Positions 56,298 through 64,000 of a stretch of DNA of 64,000 nt are shown one piece after another. Each line of letters opens with the position of its first letter. The stretch's first letter is position 1. Below the pieces are notes generated by a model that was not told the DNA's origin, ran no database searches, and saw nothing but the letters and a program-made list of their open reading frames with translations. The stretch is from Brachionus manjavacas (Eukaryota > Rotifera > Eurotatoria > Ploima > Brachionidae), in contig JAHQIY010000001.1 in the NCBI GenBank assembly GCA_019054805.1, forward strand, positions 5,780,501-5,844,500, written 5' to 3'. The position numbers were made by a program, and so were the translations under genes.

Positions 56298-59200
56298 ATG
56301 CCCAAAAAAAATAAAAATAGTAATTTTTTTGAATTTTAATTTAATTATTTGAATTTATTCTGAATAATTTAGAGAATCTTCATTACAAAGACCGAAATCG
56401 GAATAATCAATTAGACCATGTGACTAATGGAGGTTCTAGTTCGACTAAAAAGTGGCAAAATAATCGAATAGCCAGTTCAAACCGAAAAAATTACATCACC
56501 CGTAATTTATTATTTAACTATCAAAAAAACTAGCCATGCCAAAATAAAAAATTTACTTTATTTTTCATTTAAGCTACTATAATTGAGGCTTTAAACAACG
56601 AAAATGATGAAGATATGCTTCAAAATTCTCAAAATTTAAATCCAAATAAAAAGAAAAAGTATTAAACTTTTCTTTAATTATTTTAAAATAAATTTTCTAA
56701 TTTTAGTAGAAAAAATCGGAAAAAAAAATTTGAAAATCTTCAAAATTCAGTATATTATTCCCAATCATTTTATTTATTTATATTAATTTTGAATTTAGGA
56801 TATTATTAAATCTGTCAAATTGTCAATCGGAGAAGACGACTCGGCAACCAAAAAAGCATTGATACCTACCAAGCCTTTTTGTAGATTAAATTCAATGCCA
56901 GAGAATGTTTTTAACATTCTAGTCACCTACTCTCAAAAGTAAATATTTTAAAAGAATTAGTGACTTTATTAATTATTAAAAAATAAAAAGTTATTTTACA
57001 TGTTTTGACAATAATAGAGAAGAGTTAATCGGAGCCTATAATCCGAATTGCCTTTTTAGTTTTACATATAATTTACACAACCCTGCATGCCACAGACCAT
57101 TTAGGTTCGACGACTCTATCCTTAGAGAAAGTCGTAATTTAAAACGATTGAACAAGACTGACCATCAAACAAACGAAAGAAAATTTCGTCTGATCAAACA
57201 AGGACACTTGGAAACTGTTAATTTTCTAACTAAAATGCCTAGAACTGAACATGAACCAAGCTCGTTTAAATTAGATAGTTGTTTTTATTCAGCCAGTTTG
57301 GTTTCGTTTGAAATAAGCGGGGTCTTCAGAGAAGGTGCACCGAGTGAAAACGTAAGACCGTTGAGATCTTTTAGCAAAGTATTCGTATGCATACCGGACC
57401 CGAAAACACAGTAATATTTTTTTTAAAAAAATTTATTGTAAATAAGGATGAAATAATTTTTTCATTATTTTCTAAACTCAATTTTATTTTGATTTTTATT
57501 AAAAAAATATTTTTGTATTGAACTATGATTAATGGACAACTTTTTGTATCATTCAATTTTAACATTATCATTTTTTGATTATTATCTTATGCAAGCTATG
57601 TGTTCAATTCATTTTATCAAGTTTTCATCTTATTCAACTATTTATTATTACGCATTGTCAAAATATGATTTATTTTGAAAATAGGTTTCTTTAACTTAAA
57701 ATTTATTTTGTTGAACAGTTGACTTTATTGTATCAACAATCAAAAATTAATACAAATGATAATTCGCTTTATGTTTTAACTTTTCCATACGTTTCATAAT
57801 AAATCTTTCATTTGATCTAGTAAAAAAAGAATAATTGATAAGTTGAATAGTTGAATAATTTTTAAAAATAAAAAATTGAAAATTTGAATTAGTTTAAATA
57901 AAGAATAATTGAAAAATTTAATAGTTGACTTGAAGATATTTAATTTGAAAAATACAAATTATTGTTCATGAATGCCAAATCTTGGCTTAAGCCCTATCCA
58001 GAAAAGAAAACGATTTCTGATCTTTCTCTTACTTACTTTTTCTTGTATACTTTATATTCTTTGTAAATTTAGAGGCTTGTTCAAGATAGATCTTATTACA
58101 AATTTAAATATTTAACTTTGTCTCGAATTAAGGAGGCAGGGTATGATAATGTGAAAACTTAGAATTTTTTTTTTTAAAAATCCAAAATTTAAATCGAAAA
58201 ATGGTTAAAATGAATAAAATTTATTATTTAATACTTTTAAATTAACACATCAAAAGTAAAAAATAAAATTTAAATCAGTTAGAAGGTATTTTTCAGTTTT
58301 ATTTATGTACTGAGTTTTCACATTGCAAAGGGTATTGTTTCATAAAAAAAATAAAATTTTGACATAAAATTTTGATAATTGAATTTTTAAGTTTGAAAAT
58401 TCTAATATTTAGTTGGCAATTTTAAGTATATGATCAAAAGTTTATTTCTAAGTAAAAGTTTAAAATTAAGATTTATAAAAAGGTTTTTAATATCAATTTT
58501 TTTTATAGTAATTAACTAAACTTTATTAAACATAATTTGTTTAATCTTTAACTAGAAAAAAAATTATATGAATTGTTGTGTGGAGTAAAAATTAAATATT
58601 AATAAACATAGTGAAATTTTTCTATTCAAAATTTAGCTTTTTTTTCAATTTAATTTATTTTAAAAGTTAAAATAAAAAATTTGGAAGAATGAATTAAAGA
58701 TCAATTGAAAAAAAATTGTTGTTTATTTAAGATTTTAAATATTTAGTGTTTGATTAAAAAAGAAATAAAAATTTCATTATTTTTAATGAGATTTTAATTA
58801 ATTAATTTTTGATCATGTAATCATGAGCATGAACTTTAAGTTGCTCATTTAGTTTAAATTCGGACCTTATCATTATATTAAAAATATCAAATTTTGATTA
58901 ATTTACTTAAAAATTACCACAAATTTGTATAGAAATAAATAAAGTGAATTAGTGTATATTTTTTAATAATTCATTGAATAAAAATAAGAAATTAGAATTG
59001 TATTTTATAAAATTACAAAAAAAAAAATTAATTTCAATACAAAAAGAAACCGAAATTTATTTTTGTTTATATTTATTTGTTGAGCGGAAGCTTTTTTTTT
59101 TAAATTTTTCTCTACATCTTTTACATATTTTTGCCAGTTCTTTGTTGAATTTTTCTTTTTTGCTTATAAATCACATTTTTTTCTGTTATTTATTAGACAT

Positions 59201-60691
59201 TAATAATCCTCTAACTTAAGCCCTCATGTAAACATATTTTGTTTATAGTGACTTTATTATGAATGCTTCATAAACTTACTAGCTCATAAAATGCTGTCAA
59301 ATTTAATTCGTTTTGCTTTTGAATGTTTTGTAATAGTTTCTTTGGTCGGCTTTTCTTTTTCTTTTCCAGTTTTATTTTATTTTAATTAGGTATCAAAGAT
59401 TATTAATTGAGTTTTGAGATTAATTAATTAAGTTCATTTTTAAAGAAAATATATTAGTTCAAAAAGCCTGACATAGTTTTTTGTTTATATTTTTAATAAA
59501 TTTGTGTTAGTTTTTATTCAATTTAAGGTATCAAAATATTCTAACTCATTAAAATTTTAGATATTTTTTGAATCTCTTAAATTTATTGATTTAATACTAA
59601 GTTTGATACAAATTTAATTTTAATTAAACCTAAATTTATTTCGGTCAAAATTCTTCAGCTTATATAATATTTAAAGGAAAAATTTTTCAATCTGAATTTT
59701 TTTATGAAAATTTTCTATACAAATTTTTTTATTTGAAATTATATGTTCCCGTATAAGCAATTTAAATCCAATGAAAAATTTGATCTATAAATTTTATCAA
59801 CCTATATGTTCAATGTATCACACAAATATTGCTTCAGCAAAATAATGGTAAAGTAAAATTTTTGTTCAATTTTCAATTTGCTCTTTTTGCTTAAAAATTT
59901 CAAATGCGCAATTTAACTACATTGCATATTTGCAATTATTTTAAATTGAAATTTGAAATTTTTAAAAGTAAAAAAACTGTGTAAATTGCAATGCAATTAA
60001 ATTGCGCATTTCAACTTTAAAACAAAAACAGCAAATTTAAAATTGAAAAAAAATTTTATTTTGCCAAAATAATACTCTGAAATAAATGAATGTGAAATAA
60101 ATGTGTGTTGATTTTGAATAATGTTTTGCCGAAGCTGGAAATAGTTGATACAATTTGCAGAACAAATTTAATTTTTAGTTAATATATCTAGGAGCAGTTT
60201 TAAGCTTTTAAATGATAAAAAGATTATTTTTGTTTTGTCTGATTGTGGTCATACTGGATGACCGAATTTTCAATTTAAACAAATAAAAAATTATCAAGAA
60301 AAAGTTTTTTCACCTTAATTTTTGCTTATTTGATAATTATTGTTTATAGAATGAGCATTGTGAATGATCAATATACAATCAGTAATATTTCCTCACAGCA
60401 ATATAAGTTATACTTTGAGCCAAAAGATCGAGAACAAATCACAAATCCAATAGAAGAAAATTCGACATCAACGACTTGTATTGATCCAAAAATTCAGATG
60501 ATCGAGCATTTTTCCAATGAATCAGGCTTAAATTCAGAATGGGCAAAATAGTAATTAAATTAACTATTTGAATCTTTAATAAAGTTTTTTTTAGTTGCTT
60601 AGAGCACGCTAAATGGAATTACGAAGAAGCAGGGAGAAGCTTTGTTCAATTTAAAGAAAGCATACCAAAAGAAGCTTTTAAAATTGTGTGA
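56298..60691 (+). CDS. Short NXF-family mRNA export receptor, 8 exons
   Basis: Exons: 56298-56319, 56373-56501, 56574-56658, 56707-56749, 56799-56938, 57018-57410, 60350-60550, 60595-60691. All junctions are GT-AG and keep frame, giving 369 residues. Residues 1-93 are basic and low-complexity (MPKKNKNKNLHYKDRNR). The NTF2-like domain is clear from KEELIGAYNPNCLFSFTY through LKRLNKTDHQTNERKFRLIK, FLTKMPRTEHEPSSFKLD and FSKVFVCIPDP to SIVNDQYTISNIS. The C-terminal TAP/UBA-like domain (about 315-369) reads MIEHFSNESGLNSEWAKYCL, then EHAKWNYEEAGRSFVQFK and IPKEAF. These match NXF1/TAP, which carries mRNPs through nuclear pores with NXT1. The RRM and leucine-rich repeats that bind cargo are absent, so it may be a specialised paralogue. 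The 2.9-kb sixth intron holds a MITE. Confidence 0.8.
59835..60079. mobile_element. Palindromic MITE in the large NXF intron
   Basis: CAGCAAAATAATGGTAAAGT and the complement of the right end (CAGAGTATTATTTTGGCAAA) begin arms of about 110 bp that stay similar to AAATGCGCAATTTAA at the centre. CAG ends suggest a hAT-type MITE, but no matching 8-bp duplication is visible. Confidence 0.55.
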
Positions 60692-60990
60692 TGTTTAGTT
60701 CAAAAATAGCTCGAATAAAATTGAATTTTTGAAAATAAATTAAAAAAATATAAAGCCCTTCTTTTTTTTATATCAATATTTTTGTTTAATTGTTGTGCAT
60801 ATGTCATATCTAAATAGCCAAACTATTTACTTTAGCTAAATTATTAACGTTTAAGCAAGATTGATACAAAAATTTTTATTTAAGTAAAATTTATATTTCA
60901 ACTAATTTTTAAGCTTAATATATAAAAAAATGTAATTTAAATAAAAATCAAATTGATTTTAATAAAATAAGTATTTAACAAAATTATTGA

Positions 60991-63515
60991 TTATTTCCTA
61001 GTACAATTTCCTAGTATATTTAACTGGCCTTTATGGCACTTTGAATTGCATAAAACATTGCTTTTTTTCAGACTTGTTTTTAAGTCACAGTTTTAAGTCT
61101 AAGTCACAAAAATTTAAGTCAAAGTCATGACTTAACTTAAATTTTTTTTTTTCTTTTTTTAAGTCAAAGTCATGACTTAACTTAAATTTTTTTTTTCTTT
61201 TTTTAAGTCAAAGTCATGACTTAAAATTTTTTTTTTTTTTTTTTAAATAAAATAAAATACTAAATAAATATTGTTTTGAATGAAAAAACATTGCTTAAAT
61301 TTTAATGAAAAATTTAAATTTTCTAGTGCATAAAAATTCAATCAAATAAAACATAGATTGTTATTTTTTTTATTAAAAAAAATTATATTTGTGAATAATT
61401 TTATTTTATGCATGATTTTTTCATACAAGTTCGGGCTCACTAAAACTTTATATTGAATAAAATTCGGTAGAAAATTGGTTATTCACGATTAGGTTGTGTG
61501 GTTAAGATAACTTCATTTAACATTCAAATGTGATGGTAAATCACTCTTTGTTTGATAACTAGATACTAATTTAATAATTCAATTAAGTACAATTATGTGA
61601 AGATCCGATTTTGTGATTTTTAAAATAAAAATATAAAAATTTTCAGCTCAAAGATTTGATTTGGTTTTTGCATTTTATTCCAAAGATATTAGGGTAAATT
61701 TCTAATTTTTGTCTGGTTACCATTGTGAATTTTAGGACAACATTTTTTATTACGACCTAAAACTCGTTCTCTAAAATATATCAATTGACAAAATTAATTT
61801 ACTTATTAAATGGTCACAAATAATAAAATCGTGCCTTTTTTACTATCTGAACAATCATGGTTACCTATTTTTAACGGTGTCATTTTTTACAAAAATGTAA
61901 TAAAATTACGTGATCAAATAGCATTTCACAAAAAATAATATGTATTAAAAAATAAATTAAATAAGGGAGGATTTGCAATTAAAAAATTTTTACTGAACAC
62001 TAAAAAAAAAAAAAAAATTTTTAAGTCATGACTTTGACTTAAAAAAAAAAAAAAATCTAAGTCAAGTCATTGACTTGACTTGACTTAAGACTTGTGACTT
62101 AAAAACAACTCTGCTTTTTTTACAAGAACAATTCCTCTCGCATTTGCCTGAACAATTGCAGTTCAATATACCTTATCCGCCACATATAGAATGCAGACTA
62201 TTAATTTCCCTAAGAGTTTTTTCGCAACTTAAATCTAAAGACTCAATATTTAACAACTTTTGTTTGCAAATGTGGAACTTATTTCTAGTATGCCAGCCGG
62301 CTATAATTCCATATTTTGTGGCTAACTGATATGTCATTTTCTTTTAGTTATATAAGCCAGAATATTTATCAAATCAGCAGGACCACGATCGGCATCTGGT
62401 ACTGGAACTTGAACCGTATCTCCAACTTTAGCCTTTCCTAAATCATGCACGTGCTGCTGTGCCATTTTTTCAGCGTTTTGCTTTAAATTTTCACTACATG
62501 TTGATTCAATTTTAGCTATATTAATTGCATTCTTTTCTATCCTACTAATTTTAGTTGTTGGATCTACCACTTCAACCTCTTCTGCGTCTTCCTTCTCTTC
62601 CAAACCCACTTTTCTTTTAGGACCTCTTCTCTTTTTAACTATTTTATCAAACACTTTTTCTCGCTCTTGCTCATGTAAGCCTCGGCATCCACAATCTCTG
62701 CATGTCTTTAATATCGGCATTAGCACGTTCCACTGACCCTTGAGATTGTGGATGCCGAGGCTTACCGTGAACAATAATCATACCAACCCATATTTTTTTA
62801 GTTATTTAATTACCTCCGCAACAAATTCCCGTCCATTATCCATTTGTAAAATGCAAGGTGCTCCAAAAATAGTAAAAATATCTACTGATCTTAGAGCAAC
62901 TTCACGTGCACATTTTGAACTCAGTGGATTTAAATGGGATAATTTATTGTGGTAGTCTTGATAATGCATTTACCATTTCCAAACGCCATCTGGCATGGAC
63001 TGGAAATCTACTAAATCAAGCTGACCACGCTGCATGAAGAAATCTGAGACAATTGGCTTCACAACAACTTTTTTGGAGCCGGCTTTACATCTTTTCATTT
63101 GGCATCCATGGCATAGTTGATTATAAATTAGAGTAAATTTTTGATTGATGTTCTCAAATTTTGCATTACATGCTTTTACCATTTTGTTTACTCCACCATG
63201 CCCGATACTTAGGTGAATTAAATGAATTTCGTCAAAAATTTCTTCGTACGGCACAACAATCAAGATTTTGTTATCATCTTTCACCTTACTCATTAGCCTC
63301 ATAACCCCGCTTATTTCAAATAATTGATATTTTTTTAGTAAATAATAATCGCTTTGATTCTTTGTATTAGGATTGGATTTTGCTTCAAGTAGAGATTTTA
63401 TTTTCTGCTCTAAATTTTGCCTAGTATAGACTTTTCGACTATTCTCGATTACTTTGTCTATTTCGGCATAAAAAGATGATTTGAGGATCCTGATTGATTC
63501 ACTAATCGAGACCAT
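60991..63515 (-). pseudogene. rve integrase gene (KRBA2/Ginger-like), interrupted
   Basis: It starts at ATG 63515. A zinc-binding region (IHLSIGHGGVNKMVKACNAK, then CHGCQMKR) is followed by the integrase core: GQLDLVDFQSMPDG (first Asp), FGAPCILQMDNGREF (second Asp) and HPQSQGSVERANADIKDM (Glu). A basic/acidic region, VGDTVQVPVPDADRGPADLI, and a Cys-rich tail (CNCSGKCERNCSCKK, then NVLCNSKCH) complete it. This is the layout of KRBA2-like integrases derived from Ginger-type transposons. Breaks: TAA after VWKW (about 62968), a frameshift near 62800, a 24-bp inverted repeat inside, a TGA after ITKRK, a stop before the Cys-rich tail, and the hAT MITE inserted between CSCKK and NVLCNSKCH. Confidence 0.7.
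61069..62113. mobile_element. hAT-like MITE (AAGTC family), 1045 bp
   Basis: The ends CAGACTTGTTTTTAAGTCAC and the complement CAGAGTTGTTTTTAAGTCAC lie between perfect 8-bp duplications CTTTTTTT (61061-61068 and 62114-62121). The arms repeat AAGTCAAAGTCATGACTTAA; the AT-rich interior has no ORF. It is the largest of the three family members here and splits the integrase gene. Confidence 0.85.
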
Positions 63516-63744
63516 ATAAACTTAAAGCAAATATAAACTTCAAAATTGTATAATTCAATTTTACTAAATATGCAGTAAAAACATTTTATTTAGCTGAAAT
63601 ATAAAAATTTGGCTAAAATTAGCATTAAGTTTGGTTAAAAATTAAGTTGAATATTTTGTTAATTTTTGTTTAGCTAAAATTGTTATTTTTTATTTAATTT
63701 AGCTTAAGTAAATAGTTTGACTATTTAGTTATGACACATACACA

Positions 63745-64000
63745 ATATTCAATATTAAAAATTTTTCTGATATAATAGACCCATTGATTAAATTCTTGTA
63801 AACTATTGATATTTTGATTTTTTTTAGATGAACCAAAAAAATAGAGGGGATTAAAGGTGAATTTGTAAAGTTCAAAAGAAACATAAGAACATTATAGATT
63901 TGAAGATTATTAATTTAGTTTTAATTTTTGAATTCAATAAATGTTGTGTTGTTATGTTTTTAAATTTAATTTTTAATTACAGCTTATGTTTGTCGCTGCA
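63745..64000. other. AT-rich window end
   Basis: Only A/T-rich sequence; no feature recognised. Confidence 0.5.

Larger units (their letters stand above)
60794..63744 (-). mobile_element. Integrase-type DNA transposon with TIRs
   Basis: The left end TGTGCATATGTCATATCTAA and the complement of the right end (TGTGTATGTGTCATAACTAA) continue as similar ATAG-CAAACTATTTACTT-AGCTAAATT, an inverted repeat of about 50 bp enclosing the integrase gene. TGT...ACA ends with an rve-type integrase fit Ginger-like elements. Target duplications are unclear. A 1045-bp hAT MITE lies inside. Confidence 0.6.

Noticed and set aside
62144..62329. Plus-strand ORF that also reads continuously across the hAT insertion site
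   Set aside because: The minus strand of the same DNA encodes the conserved Cys-rich tail and preceding domain of the integrase (KYGIIAGWHTRN, CNCSGKC), so the plus ORF is a shadow.

Overview
The window looks like nuclear DNA of a small-genome animal. It is very AT-rich, with intronless or short-intron genes (introns of about 50-80 bp), poly-T tracts before AG acceptors, metazoan gene families and many mobile-element relics. My best guess is a monogonont rotifer of the Brachionus type. That is an inference from gene content and style; no rRNA or mitochondrial marker is present.

Genes I can name are: a peptide-type class A GPCR (7.7-8.8 kb); an orphan GPCR with a large ectodomain (12.4-14.8 kb); a small Arg/Ser/Tyr-rich protein (19.8-20.2 kb); ARS2/SRRT (23.5-25.5 kb); a two-exon SpoU rRNA methyltransferase like MRM3 (36.5-37.9 kb, minus); PEX10 (39.4-40.3 kb, minus); an MZT2-like fragment (41.6 kb, minus); STT3 (41.9-44.1 kb, minus); a J-domain protein split by a retrotransposon (46-49.7 kb, minus); LLPH (53.0-53.4 kb); a secreted LysM protein (53.5-54.0 kb); and an eight-exon short NXF-type mRNA export factor (56.3-60.7 kb). 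Two secreted paralogues sharing a PPIQAQ-IP motif lie at 33.6 and 38.1 kb. LLPH, NXF, the MRM3 junction and the J-domain exon were assembled by reading splice sites by eye.

Between the genes lies a dense layer of transposons. There are 5'-truncated non-LTR retrotransposons, all coding pieces on the minus strand (1.5, 15.6-17.3, 28.2, 33.2, 34.5, 46.3-48.6 and 50 kb). There is a hAT-like MITE family with 8-bp target duplications (16.6, 56.0, 61.1 kb). There are Mutator-like elements with 9-bp duplications nested inside one another (26.5-28.0 kb) and more nested inverted-repeat elements at 28.4-32.1 kb. Other pieces are a palindromic family (2.4, 4.4, 6.9 kb), tRNA-derived SINEs (36.2, 20.6, 4.5 kb), a Tc1-like relic (55.5 kb) and an integrase transposon with terminal inverted repeats (60.8-63.7 kb) that is itself split by a hAT MITE.

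The neighbouring host genes do not form an obvious pathway; they are housekeeping genes (RNA processing, glycosylation, peroxisome, ribosome biogenesis, mRNA export) mixed with lineage-specific receptors and secreted proteins. I found no clearly new system. The most informative observations are the J-domain gene cut by a retrotransposon, the domain-reduced NXF gene, the nested transposons whose arms carry family-specific repeated short motifs, and the paired secreted-protein family.
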